From Austwickia sp. (GTDB lineage: Bacteria; Actinomycetota; Actinomycetes; Actinomycetales; Dermatophilaceae), in assembly GCA_016699675.1 (NCBI GenBank), contig CP064985.1, positions 806,001 through 870,000 on the forward strand: a stretch of 64,000 bases of DNA, read 5' to 3'. A model generated the notes under the pieces. The model saw only the letters and a list, made by a program, of their open reading frames with translations, did not search any database and was not told where the DNA came from. A program made the translations under genes and the position numbers. This document shows, piece after piece, positions 24,997 to 34,666 of this stretch (position 1 is its first letter; each line of letters opens with the position of its first letter).

Positions 24997-25845
24997 ATGC
25001 CTCGTTACCAGCTCCACCTGCGCGCGCTCCTGAGCGCGCTCGCCACCGTCGCGTGCGTCGCGACAGGCGCCGCCACTGCCACCGCCGCGACCACCACGCC
25101 CGCCGCCGCTACTGCGAACGCCACGCTCGCCGCGACCGTCACCCCCGCCGTGGCGAGCACTCCGGGTTCCGGCGGCACCACGCGCCCGACCCAGCCACCC
25201 GCCCGCGTGGACCGCGCGCCCACCGACGCCGAAGCCAACCGGCCCGGGCATCGCGCCCCGCTGCCGGTGCCCCCGGAGCCACCCCCGGCGACGACGGCCA
25301 CCGTGTACCTGACGTTCGACCACGGTCCCGGACCCTCGTTCACGGCTCAGGTGCTCGCCGCCCTGGCGGAATACCACGCGCAGGCCACGTTCTTCATGAT
25401 CGGACGGCAGGCACAGGCCAACCCCGGCCTCGTCGCCGCCGTGCGGGCCGGCGGCCACGCCGTCGGCAACCACACCTACTCCCACCCGTGGCTCACGGGC
25501 CTGTCCAACACCGCCATCGCCGGCGAGATCAGCTCCGCCTCGACCGCGCTCGGGGGAACCCGATGCCTGCGGCCGCCGGGCGGCTTCATCGACGGCCGGG
25601 TGCGGTCCGTCGCGGCGCAACAGGGCCAGAGCGTGGTGATGTGGAGCGTCGATCCGCAGGACTGGCGCCGGCCAGGCGCCGGGGCCATCGCGTCGACCGT
25701 CCTCGCGAACACCCGAGACGGCAGCATCGTGCTCATGCACGACGGGGGCGGCGATCGCTCTCAGAGCGTCGCCGCGCTCCGCACGATCCTTTCCACGCTG
25801 GCGGGCCGCGGATTTGCCTTCCGCGCGCTGCCCCACTGCCTGTAG
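24997..25845 (+). CDS. Secreted polysaccharide deacetylase (NodB domain, TFDHGP variant)
   Basis: A 282-residue carbohydrate esterase family 4-like protein. An N-terminal Sec-type signal (about residues 1-31, ending TATAAT) and a Thr/Ala/Pro-rich spacer precede the NodB domain from about residue 100. The five motifs are TFDHGPGP (the second Asp of the usual TFDDGP is His), NHTYSHPWL (HxxxH metal pair), LRPPGGFID, MWSVDPQDW and IVLMHDGG. The Asp-to-His change affects a metal ligand in characterised enzymes; some active homologues may tolerate it. The likely role is deacetylation of cell-wall glycan outside the cell. The ATG at 24997 has a GGGGGAC ribosome site. Confidence 0.87.
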   Translation: MPRYQLHLRALLSALATVACVATGAATATAATTTPAAATANATLAATVTPAVASTPGSGGTTRPTQPPARVDRAPTDAEANRPGHRAPLPVPPEPPPATTATVYLTFDHGPGPSFTAQVLAALAEYHAQATFFMIGRQAQANPGLVAAVRAGGHAVGNHTYSHPWLTGLSNTAIAGEISSASTALGGTRCLRPPGGFIDGRVRSVAAQQGQSVVMWSVDPQDWRRPGAGAIASTVLANTRDGSIVLMHDGGGDRSQSVAALRTILSTLAGRGFAFRALPHCL

Positions 25846-25997
25846 CAGGTGCACGCCTCTAGGCAGGTGCGCGCTTGCAGCAGATGCGCTTTCTCAGCGT
25901 GCGCACCCGCAGCTGGGCGCCTACACAGGTGACGGGCGCCCGGCCTCCCGCAATGGCGCCAAGACCGGGCCCATCTGAAACGCGTCATCAGAGCCGA

Positions 25998-28202
25998 TCA
26001 GGCCGCCGTGTCGGTGTCCGGGTCATGACGCGGCCAGAAGTACACGGCCGAGCGATCCAGGGGGTAGCCACTCGGGCCGTCATAGGGGACGCCGGCGAGA
26101 TCGACGTCGGCGCCCCTGACTCCGTTGAAGCCTGGAACGCCGGCGACGCCGGCGACGCCGAGGGCGCCGGGGAGGACAGGGACGCCGGTCAGCCCGGTCA
26201 GGCCCAGCGGCGAAGGCGCGGGGGCCGGCGGGCTGGCGGTGATGGGGCAGCCTCCGCGGGTCAGGAACTGCAGACCGCCTGGGCCGCCGTCGGGCAGGTT
26301 GGGGTTGCCGGAGATCGCGAAGTGTCCTTCGTGGTGCCGGTCGTGGTGGAACGGACACAGCGAGACGAGGTTGTCGAGGTCGGTGCGGCCGCCGTCGAGC
26401 CAGTGGACGATGTGATGTGCCTCCACGTGACCGCTGCTGGAGTCGGCCTGCGGGCAGCCGGGGGCGCGGCAGCCGCGGTCCCGGTCGGCAATGAGGGCCT
26501 TGACCCGGTGGGGCACGATGCGCTGACTCCGGCCCAGGTTGGTCGGGGCGCCTTGGGTCTCCCAGACGGGCGTCAGAACCCCGTCGCAGGTGAGCGCGTC
26601 TCGCGCCGGACCGGGCAGGCGTGGCCCAGCGTTCAGCCACGCGCCTTCCGTGTCGAGGTGCACGAGCACCCGGTATCGGTCGCGCCGACTGGCGGAGGAT
26701 CGCCCCGCGACAGCTTCGACGCACAGGGCCGTCAGCGCGTCGGCGAGGGTGGGTTGATAGGGCATCCCCTCAACATGTCGCAGCGACGCCGTCAGATCAT
26801 CGCCCCCGCAGAAGCCTGGACGTGGGACCTCGGGGCACCACTCGGCCCATGCTGGGCTTCCTGCCTCGTTCGCGCGCTGGGCTCGCACTCGGCCAGCACC
26901 TTCGGCGGGCCACTCTCCTGGAGCCGGACTCCCCGTCCGATCGGCCGAATCGTCGTCAATCTTGCCCGCGCAGACGTCGCCGACACCAGCATCTGAGGCG
27001 CCGTGGTCACCGACATCCCCGTGCGTTGGGGGGCCGTCCGCGGTCGGCTCACTCCCGGAACGCGCTGACGTGGCGAGGTTCGCGCCAAGGTCGGCACGCC
27101 CAACACGCGCGCCAGGGCCGAATTCGCCGGCGCCGCAGGCGCACTGGGTCTCGTCGACCCGCGCGCAAGAGCCGAAACCACCGGTGCCGCGAGCGCGATC
27201 GGTCTTGTGGGCCTGCTGGCCACCGTGGATCTGGTCGGCCTCGTCGGCATGGTCGGCATGATCGGGGCGAAGATGGAAGAGCCGGTCCTTGCCCTCGCGC
27301 AGGGCGGCCTCCACCAGCGCGCCGATGTGGGCCGGCGCGTCGTAGCGCAACCGGAAGCGACCATCCTCGTCCAGGCCCATCTGAAGCCGAGGAGGTGCGT
27401 CCGGCTCGCGGGATCCCGCCCCGGCGCCCTCGCCGTGCGCGAACGTCGCCGGTGATGCTGCTGCCTCGGACGACCCCACCGCGTCAGCACCAACCGTATC
27501 TCTCTCCCGATTTTCCATATCTATGCGATCGGTCGGTGCCGCGAGTGGCTCGCTGGCTTCAATTGCTTCAGTCGCTTCGCTCGCATCAGTGGCCCCCTTT
27601 GCTTCACTGGCCGCCCCCTGGGTGTCCGGCTGCGTGCGCACCGGCGGGGCGGTGGCCTCGGAGCGCAACCCCATGGCGGCGCCGGAGTGTGATCCCGTGT
27701 CGCTCGCACCGGGCGGGCAGGGCGCTTCGTCTGCAGGGAACGGGTAGCGCGCCGTGGCGCGCACGATCTGGGGCACGGTCGCGTGGAGCGCCAGCGAAGC
27801 CACGGCCTCTTCGTAGGCTGAAGGAACCCGCCTGGCAATCGCCAGGACCTGCTCCATCGACAGCTGGCCGGCACCGAAGTGCCTCATCGTCGCGGGCAGT
27901 TCGTCACGCCGACGAGCCACCAGTGTGACCTGCCGAGCCCGGCCCCGATCGAGTCCCACGCGCAGCATCAGCCAATGCTCGACGGACTTGATACCCACGC
28001 CGAACCACGCTTTGCTGGAGATCGCGTCGGCCGTCAGTCCAACGAGCTGCGCATGCCAACGATTCAGTTCGCCGGCGAGCTGTGCCGCGCGCGACTCCGC
28101 CTCTAAGCAAACGGACTCAGGGCAGGCCACTCCCGGCGGGGTCTCCCGTATCGAGGTGGCCGCCATGCGTCTAGAACAGCACTGCTGTACGACTCCTGCC
28201 AT
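25998..28202 (-). CDS. DUF222 / HNH endonuclease domain protein (13E12-like)
   Basis: A 734-residue protein of the actinobacterial DUF222 (13E12 repeat) family. The N-terminal 160 residues form the DUF222 helical region (SVEHWLMLRVGLDRGRARQV, then LSMEQVLAIARRVP). Residues about 170-470 are a long low-complexity stretch rich in Ala, Glu, Asp and Gly with motifs such as SEATEAIEASE, longer than usual. The C-terminal HNH nuclease has CRAPGCPQ, VEAHHIVHWLDGG and DNLVSLCPFHHDRHHEG. Such genes are multicopy in many actinomycetes, and their function is unclear. The ATG at 28202 is the longest plausible start; a second ATG lies at codon 13. Confidence 0.82.
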   Translation of the reverse strand: MAGVVQQCCSRRMAATSIRETPPGVACPESVCLEAESRAAQLAGELNRWHAQLVGLTADAISSKAWFGVGIKSVEHWLMLRVGLDRGRARQVTLVARRRDELPATMRHFGAGQLSMEQVLAIARRVPSAYEEAVASLALHATVPQIVRATARYPFPADEAPCPPGASDTGSHSGAAMGLRSEATAPPVRTQPDTQGAASEAKGATDASEATEAIEASEPLAAPTDRIDMENRERDTVGADAVGSSEAAASPATFAHGEGAGAGSREPDAPPRLQMGLDEDGRFRLRYDAPAHIGALVEAALREGKDRLFHLRPDHADHADEADQIHGGQQAHKTDRARGTGGFGSCARVDETQCACGAGEFGPGARVGRADLGANLATSARSGSEPTADGPPTHGDVGDHGASDAGVGDVCAGKIDDDSADRTGSPAPGEWPAEGAGRVRAQRANEAGSPAWAEWCPEVPRPGFCGGDDLTASLRHVEGMPYQPTLADALTALCVEAVAGRSSASRRDRYRVLVHLDTEGAWLNAGPRLPGPARDALTCDGVLTPVWETQGAPTNLGRSQRIVPHRVKALIADRDRGCRAPGCPQADSSSGHVEAHHIVHWLDGGRTDLDNLVSLCPFHHDRHHEGHFAISGNPNLPDGGPGGLQFLTRGGCPITASPPAPAPSPLGLTGLTGVPVLPGALGVAGVAGVPGFNGVRGADVDLAGVPYDGPSGYPLDRSAVYFWPRHDPDTDTAA

Positions 28203-28447
28203 CTCTTATAGCAACTTTTTTCGACGCTAATGACCTCCTCGTTGAGGCCTACGGAGCGAGTTGCCGTTGGCCTGACGACGTTGAGCTACCAGCGCTGCTC
28301 TGGGCGTCAGGGCGCAGGTCAACGTGCGGGCGAGGCGCAACAAGCGCGCGGCCACGGCGTCTCTCCTCTGCTGGCCGGCAGGGCGGGTCCCATTTTGGCA
28401 ACGGCCCCGGCGGCAAAAGGCGGCGCGGCAACGGCCCCGGCGGCCCC

Positions 28448-28578
28448 GGCGGCGCGGAAACGGGCGGGGCGGCAAAGCCGGGGTGGAGTGGCCGCGGCCG
28501 CAACGGCACGGTGGCAACGGGCGGCGCGACAAGAGGCGGCGCGGCAACGGGCGGGGCGGCAAAGCCGCGGTGGAGCGG
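28448..28578. repeat. Imperfect 44-bp direct repeat in the 516-bp gap before ilvD
   Basis: Two 44-bp copies (28448-28491 and 28535-28578) begin ggcggcgcgg and contain cgggcggggcggcaaagccg; they differ at three positions. Shorter fragments of the same word (ggcaacgg, cggcggc) fill 28398-28625. No gene is convincing here: the open frame across it encodes only Arg/Gly/Ala low complexity. A 7-bp stem, gggcggg (28629-28635) with cccgccc (28643-28649), lies just before ilvD. The left 200 bp (28203-28400) is of normal composition and presumably holds the DUF222 gene promoter. Confidence 0.6.
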
Positions 28579-28718
28579 GCGGGGAGGCAACGAGTGGTGG
28601 CGGGGGTGGCACCGAGTGGAGGCGCGAGGGGCGGGATCCAAACCCGCCCGGGCAGGTGGCTACGGCTCGGGCTAGCCTGGGGGCCTGTTCCGGTCCCCTC
28701 CCCTGACGAGGTCGCGTC

Positions 28719-30563
28719 ATGCCGCAGCTGCGCTCCCGCACCACCACCCAAGGTCGCAACATGGCCGGCGCCCGCGCCCTGTGGCGCGCGACCGGCATGG
28801 GCGAGGACGACTTCGACAAGCCGATCATCGCCGTCGTCAACAGCTACACCCAGTTCGTCCCGGGCCACGTGCACCTCAAGGACATGGGCGCCATCGTCTC
28901 CGAGGCCATCGCGGCGGCCGGCGGCGTGGGCCGCGAGTTCGACACGATCGCCATCGACGACGGCATCGCGATGGGCCACGACGGGATGCTCTACAGCCTG
29001 CCGAGCCGCGAGATCATCGCGGACAGCGTCGAATACATGGTCAACGCCCACCAGGCCGACGCCCTGGTCTGCATCTCCAACTGCGACAAGATCACGCCCG
29101 GAATGCTGCTCGCCGCGCTGCGCCTCAACATCCCCGCGGTCTTCGTCTCCGGCGGCCCCATGGAGGCCGGCAAGGCCGTCATCACCGACGGCGTCGCCAG
29201 CAAGCCGACCCGCCTCGACCTCATCGACGCGATGATCCAGGCCGTCGACAAGAACGTCTCCGACGCCACCATCGAGACGGTCGAGCGCTCGGCCTGCCCG
29301 ACCTGTGGGTCCTGTTCGGGCATGTTCACCGCCAACTCGATGAACTGCCTCGTCGAAGTCATCGGCCTTGGCCTGCCGGGCAATGGCTCGACCCTTGCGA
29401 CCTCCGCGGCCCGCCGGGGACTGTTCGAGCGGGCCGGCGCCCTCGCCGTGGACCTGTGCCGCCGCTACTACGACGAGGACGACGCCTCGGCCCTGCCCCG
29501 GGCGATCGCGAGCAAGGCCGCCTTCGAGAACGCCATGCGCGTCGACTGCGCGATGGGCGGCTCGACCAACACGGTGCTGCACCTGCTGGCCGCCGCCCAG
29601 GAGGCCGGCGTCGACTTCAACCAGACGGACATCGACGCCCTCTCCCGGCGTACGCCGTGCTTGTGCAAAGTCGCGCCCAACACCCACGACTACTACATGG
29701 AAGACGTCCACCGCGCCGGCGGGATCGTCGCCATCATGGGCGAGCTGGCGCGCGGCGGTATGCTCGACGAGTCCGTCCACGCGGTGCACGCGCGATCGCT
29801 GCGGGAATGGCTGGCCGAGTGGGACGTGCGAGGCGGTACGCCGAGCGCCGCGGCACTCGAGCTCTACCGGGCCGCCCCGGGCGGCGTACGGACCACCGAG
29901 CCGTTCTCCTCCACCAACCGCTGGGAGTCCCTGGACACCGACGCCGCGAACGGCTGCATCCGCGACGTCGAGCACGCCTACACGGCGGAGGGCGGCCTGG
30001 CGATCCTGCACGGCAACCTGGCCCCCGACGGCTGCGTGGTCAAGACGGCCGGCGTCCCCGAGCACCAGTGGACCTTCTCCGGTCCCGCCAAGGTCGCCGA
30101 GTCCCAGGACGAGGCCGTGGACATGATCCTCGGCGGCAAGATCGTGGCCGGCGACGTCGTCGTCGTGCGCTACGAGGGCCCCAAGGGCGGCCCGGGCATG
30201 CAGGAGATGCTGTACCCGACCAGCTACCTCAAGGGCGTCGGTCTCGGGCCGCAGTGCGCGCTCATCACCGACGGCCGCTTCTCCGGGGGATCCTCCGGCC
30301 TTTCTGTCGGACACGTCTCCCCCGAGGCCGCGTCGGGTGGCGCCATCGGGCTCGTCCGCGACGGCGACGTCATCTCCTTCGACATCCCGAACCGCACCGT
30401 GCGGGTCGAGGTGTCCGACGAGGAGTTGGCCCGCCGCCGCGCCGAACAGGACGCCACGGGCTGGCGCCCGGCTCAGCGCGATCGGAAGGTGTCGGCCGCG
30501 CTGCGGATCTTCGCCCAATACGCTCAGTCGGCGGACAAGGGCGCCGCCCGGCTGGTGCCCTGA
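28719..30563 (+). CDS. ilvD: Dihydroxy-acid dehydratase
   Basis: A 614-residue iron-sulfur lyase that dehydrates 2,3-dihydroxy-isovalerate and -methylvalerate in valine, isoleucine and pantothenate synthesis. Cluster ligands and active-site stretches are visible: CISNCDKITPGMLLA, CPTCGSCSGMFTANSMNCL, GGSTNTVLHLLA and the C-terminal DGRFSGGSSGLSVGH. The long type (about 615 residues) is the Escherichia coli-like form. The ATG at 28719 is the family start (MPQLRSRTTTQGRNMAGARAL). The nearest gene is the convergent lipoprotein, 13 bp away; no other branched-chain gene is nearby. Confidence 0.95.
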   Translation: MPQLRSRTTTQGRNMAGARALWRATGMGEDDFDKPIIAVVNSYTQFVPGHVHLKDMGAIVSEAIAAAGGVGREFDTIAIDDGIAMGHDGMLYSLPSREIIADSVEYMVNAHQADALVCISNCDKITPGMLLAALRLNIPAVFVSGGPMEAGKAVITDGVASKPTRLDLIDAMIQAVDKNVSDATIETVERSACPTCGSCSGMFTANSMNCLVEVIGLGLPGNGSTLATSAARRGLFERAGALAVDLCRRYYDEDDASALPRAIASKAAFENAMRVDCAMGGSTNTVLHLLAAAQEAGVDFNQTDIDALSRRTPCLCKVAPNTHDYYMEDVHRAGGIVAIMGELARGGMLDESVHAVHARSLREWLAEWDVRGGTPSAAALELYRAAPGGVRTTEPFSSTNRWESLDTDAANGCIRDVEHAYTAEGGLAILHGNLAPDGCVVKTAGVPEHQWTFSGPAKVAESQDEAVDMILGGKIVAGDVVVVRYEGPKGGPGMQEMLYPTSYLKGVGLGPQCALITDGRFSGGSSGLSVGHVSPEAASGGAIGLVRDGDVISFDIPNRTVRVEVSDEELARRRAEQDATGWRPAQRDRKVSAALRIFAQYAQSADKGAARLVP

Positions 30564-30576
30564 CCCGCCCGCTCAG

Positions 30577-31295
<719 letters not shown>

Positions 31296-31470
31296 GACTT
31301 CCCCCTCCGAGAAGCTCCCTTACCCTGGCGCGCCGGAGCGACCCGACGCTGGGAGCACTCCACCGTAACGGGTGGGCGCTGTTTCTCTCAGTCTCCTGAC
31401 GGCAACCTGAGCAGCATCGGGACGTCGCCACGACACCCCCGGCCGGTGCCAGGACCGGCAGCGAACGCGG

Positions 31471-32460
31471 TTACGGCAGGTGGACGGCGTCCGGGTGCTC
31501 GGCCAGGTACTGGCGGATGATGCTGGCCACGTCCGGATCCGGCGCCAGGCCGAGCGCAGCCGCCCTGGCGTTGTCGAACCGCGCCGGCCAGGAGGCCACG
31601 ATCGCCTCTATCCGCGGATCCGGCTCGGGCCGGACGAGCGCCGCCGCGGCCTCGCCGCCGACGGCGCGCAGGGCCGCAATCATCTCGCCGACGGTGACCG
31701 TGAGCGCCGGAAGGTTGACGGGCAGGCGGCCAACGACCGGGCCCTCCGCGAGGGCGAGCAACCCCGCGACGGCCCGTCCGGGGGAGGCGATCGCCAACCG
31801 TACGTCGGGGCCCACCGGGCACGGCGCCACCACGCCGGCCAGCGGCTCGCGGATGATGCCCGAGACGAAGCTGGAGGCCGCGGCGTTCGGCCGGCCGGGG
31901 CGCACCGCGACCGTCATGAGTCGGGCGATCCGCCCGTCGACGTGACCCCGGCGGGTGTAGTCGGCGATGAGCTGCTCGCAGGCGAACTTCTGCGCCCCGT
32001 AGCTCGACTGGGGCGTGGGCAGCGTCGCCTCCGAGACGACCTCCGGCAGGGGCAACGCCGGGACCGACCCGTATACGGCCACCGACGAGGAGAACACCAG
32101 CGTCGTCAGCGGGCCGCCCGCGGCGTGCTGGCGACGCGCGGCGTCCAGCGCCGCCCGGGGGGCGTCCAGGTTGACGCGCAGACCCAGGTCGAGGTCGCGT
32201 TCGCACTCGGCCGAGACGGCCGACGCGAGGTGGAAGACGGCGTCCACGGGCTCGGCGAATAGCTCCGGCAGGGTGTCCGCGAGATCGCCGGGCACGGTGC
32301 GCACGCCGGGCATCCCCGCAAACGGGTGGCCCTCCGGTTCGACCAGATCGGCCAGGACCAGCCGCTCGATCGTCCGGCCGGACAGGTGGCCCCGGGCCAC
32401 CAGCTCTCGGGCGAGCCGGGTGCCGATGAACCCATGGCCGCCGGTGATCACGATGCGCAT
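31471..32460 (-). CDS. denD: D-erythronate dehydrogenase-like SDR enzyme
   Basis: A 329-residue extended short-chain dehydrogenase. The NAD-binding ITGGHGFIGTRLARELV is at the N-terminus, and the catalytic Ser/Tyr/Lys are in VFSSSVAVYG and SSYGAQKFACEQ. Its sequence and its position 36 bp downstream of a four-carbon acid sugar kinase match DenD, which oxidises D-erythronate to the 2-keto acid before phosphorylation and decarboxylation. No OtnC/OtnI (decarboxylase/isomerase) gene is visible nearby. The exact sugar acid is inferred. Confidence 0.75.
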   Translation of the reverse strand: MRIVITGGHGFIGTRLARELVARGHLSGRTIERLVLADLVEPEGHPFAGMPGVRTVPGDLADTLPELFAEPVDAVFHLASAVSAECERDLDLGLRVNLDAPRAALDAARRQHAAGGPLTTLVFSSSVAVYGSVPALPLPEVVSEATLPTPQSSYGAQKFACEQLIADYTRRGHVDGRIARLMTVAVRPGRPNAAASSFVSGIIREPLAGVVAPCPVGPDVRLAIASPGRAVAGLLALAEGPVVGRLPVNLPALTVTVGEMIAALRAVGGEAAAALVRPEPDPRIEAIVASWPARFDNARAAALGLAPDPDVASIIRQYLAEHPDAVHLP

Positions 32461-32496
32461 CGTCAGGTCCTTTCGGTGGGGTGGGCGGCTCGCCTG

Positions 32497-33990
32497 CTAC
32501 GCCGAGAGGGTACGCACCACTTCGGCCAGCGACGTGGGACCGCCGACGTTGCCGGCGAACACGACGTACGGGATGCCCTTGGCCGGCCCGTCGACCGGCT
32601 CCCACAGCGACACGATCCCCGGCAGCATCGGCCCGCGCACCATCGCCCGCTCGATCGACAGCCCCTTCGCGGCGACGTCGGAGGAGGTGATGCCGCCCTT
32701 GGCGACCACGAACCGGGGCGGCGTGCGGGCCAGCACCCGACGGACCACCTCCACCACGGCCGCCGAAACCTGCCGAGCGATGGCGAGGGACTCCTCCGCG
32801 TCGTCGCCGCGTACCAGGGAGCGGCTGGTCGTCACGACGACGTTGCCGCGCGGCAGCGCCTCGGCCACCCGGCGGGCCACATCCGCGACATGGCCGACGC
32901 CGCCAAGCAGCACCGTGCCGACGTCGATCTCGACGACCTCCGGGTGATCCTGCACGACCAAGGCGCCCAGCTGCCGGGTGGCCGTCGACACGTGCGAGCC
33001 GACCACGATCAACCCGCCAGCCGCCCGGCCGGACGCATCGCCCGCACCTGAGCCTGCGCCGACCGCGCCATCTCGGATGGCTGCCACCTCCGCCGCGCTG
33101 AGCGGCGCCCGCGGAGGTTGCCCGATGACGGCGCGCGGGAAGGGCGGCGCGACCCGGTAGATGAAGCGCCGGCCGGCGGCCTCCGCGTCGTACAGGGCCA
33201 GCGCCAATCGACGCAGGTCGTCCTCGTCGACGATGTCGACGACCACGGGCCGCGCGTGAGCGAGGCCGGCCAGGATGGCCGCCGTCTGCGTGGGATCGGT
33301 GCGCAGCACGGCCAGCGGGATCCAGGCGACGCGCTCGGCCGGGATCGCGCCCGCGGTCTTCTCGGCCACCCATTCCCGCAGGTCGGAGCGGGTGTAGCCG
33401 AACGTGGCGTCCCGGGCGTACTCCGTCTGTCCCACCGGGGTGAACCCTGCGGTCGGGCAGCCCGCGTAGTGAACCGCGTCCACCGTGATGCGGCCCGCGT
33501 CGCCGAACGCCGGCACGATCACCACGCCGTCGACCGGGCGCCCGTCGTGCGCCGAGACCTCCTGAGCGAGGGTGGCCGGCTCGGCGGGGAAGTGTCCCCG
33601 CAGCGTGGAATCGGACCGCGAGACGAAGTCGACTGTCACACCGGCCTTTTCCGCCGCGGCGAACGCCGCGCGAGCGACCTCGCGATTGCGCCGTTCCGCG
33701 TGGCGACCGTCGAGGCTGCGGCTGTTCGTCATCACGTAGACGGCCGGCGTCCCCTGCGCGAAGGCCCAGGCGAACGCCTCGACCGTCCACGTCAACAGGA
33801 CGGGCAGGTCCGCGACCGATTGGGTGCCGGTGGGATCGTCGTCGAGGACCACCAGCACGCGGCCCGCGGAGGCCGCACGCCGCGCCACCTCCCGAGGGTC
33901 GACCGCGGCTCCGGGCGGCTTGCCCGCCAACAGCTGCTCCAGCGGCACACAGACCGGCTCGGGGTCGTTCCCGAGCGGGGCTTCCGACAT
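32497..33990 (-). CDS. Four-carbon acid sugar kinase family protein
   Basis: A 497-residue DUF1537/OtnK-type kinase, which phosphorylates 3-oxo-tetronates or related sugar acids. The N-terminal substrate domain shows VLDDDPTGTQSVADLPVL and DFVSRSDSTLRGHFP. The C-terminal nucleotide-binding domain shows GLIVVGSHVSTATRQL, FVVAKGGITSSDVAAKGL and the glycine-rich end PYVVFAGNVGGPTSL. An Ala/Gly insert at about residues 315-330 is loop-like. It is the first gene of a two-gene unit with denD. The ATG at 33990 is chosen as the first start; the N-terminal 25 residues look variable. Confidence 0.8.
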   Translation of the reverse strand: MSEAPLGNDPEPVCVPLEQLLAGKPPGAAVDPREVARRAASAGRVLVVLDDDPTGTQSVADLPVLLTWTVEAFAWAFAQGTPAVYVMTNSRSLDGRHAERRNREVARAAFAAAEKAGVTVDFVSRSDSTLRGHFPAEPATLAQEVSAHDGRPVDGVVIVPAFGDAGRITVDAVHYAGCPTAGFTPVGQTEYARDATFGYTRSDLREWVAEKTAGAIPAERVAWIPLAVLRTDPTQTAAILAGLAHARPVVVDIVDEDDLRRLALALYDAEAAGRRFIYRVAPPFPRAVIGQPPRAPLSAAEVAAIRDGAVGAGSGAGDASGRAAGGLIVVGSHVSTATRQLGALVVQDHPEVVEIDVGTVLLGGVGHVADVARRVAEALPRGNVVVTTSRSLVRGDDAEESLAIARQVSAAVVEVVRRVLARTPPRFVVAKGGITSSDVAAKGLSIERAMVRGPMLPGIVSLWEPVDGPAKGIPYVVFAGNVGGPTSLAEVVRTLSA

Positions 33991-34196
33991 ACCTCAGTGT
34001 CCCTCGGATGGCCGTGGCGGGCCTCCCGAGGGACCGACCAAATCCCCTACCGGAGGTGCGTTCCCGGCTCACCTTGGGCGGTTCGCGGCCGATGCGTACG
34101 TCGAGGGCAGGGAAGATTCGCCGCGCCCATCCGGGGCCCGTTCAGGGCTCAATCCACGGCCCAACCCAGCGGCCGAGACCGGGAGCCTGACGAGCC

Positions 34197-34604
34197 ATGA
34201 CCGAACCAAGCGGCACCCCAGCCAGCAGCCGCCCCACCCCCCGCGACCGGGTGCACATCGACCCGCGGGGCCTCGTGCTCACCGACTCGGATCTGGCCCT
34301 GCTCGCCAGGGGGTTGGGTCGCGTCGTCACCTGGCCCGTGCTGCGCGGTGACACGCCCGCGCAGGCGACCCACGTGGCCACGATCCGGTCCACGGTGTTC
34401 GGCGGCCGCCCCGGCGGGAACATGCTGGGGGCGATGACCGAATACGACCGCACCCGCAAGGCGGCCGGCCAGCCGGAAGCCTTCGGCCCACACTTCATCG
34501 CGACCTGCCAGATCGCCGCGGTGAAGGAGACGCGTCGCGCGGCCCCGGCATCGAAGTCGCCCGACGTCGGCGGCGACGTGCTGCGCATGTGGTTGAGTAG
34601 CTGA
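34197..34604 (+). CDS. Hypothetical protein, 135 residues
   Basis: I do not recognise the family. The protein is soluble, with a polar Pro/Ser-rich N-terminus, a stretch resembling a short alpha/beta segment (GLVLTDSDLALLARGLGRVV), a Gly-rich VFGGRPGGNMLGAM and a basic C-terminal tail. Codon third positions are GC-rich, as in the neighbours, and a GAG ribosome site precedes the ATG. It is divergent from the kinase gene (206 bp apart) and lies 62 bp before the MOSC gene on the same strand. Confidence 0.6.
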   Translation: MTEPSGTPASSRPTPRDRVHIDPRGLVLTDSDLALLARGLGRVVTWPVLRGDTPAQATHVATIRSTVFGGRPGGNMLGAMTEYDRTRKAAGQPEAFGPHFIATCQIAAVKETRRAAPASKSPDVGGDVLRMWLSS

Positions 34605-34666
34605 GGCCCGCCGCCGCTCCGGCGTACGGGCTGGTTGCCCATCGGCCGACCGAGGCGGGAGCGCGC

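Noticed and set aside
25846..25997. Short repeated words (caggtgc and similar) after the deacetylase gene
   Set aside because: The matches are 7-10 bases and form no convincing hairpin or array; the 152-bp gap shows nothing I can support.
25875..27928. Long open frames on the plus strand opposite the DUF222/HNH gene
   Set aside because: They are Arg/Pro/Ala-rich low-complexity translations with no domain, while the minus strand encodes clear DUF222 and HNH motifs.
28230..28706. A 158-codon frame in the gap before ilvD
   Set aside because: It only translates the GC-rich repeats into Arg/Gly/Ala runs and has no ribosome site or domain.
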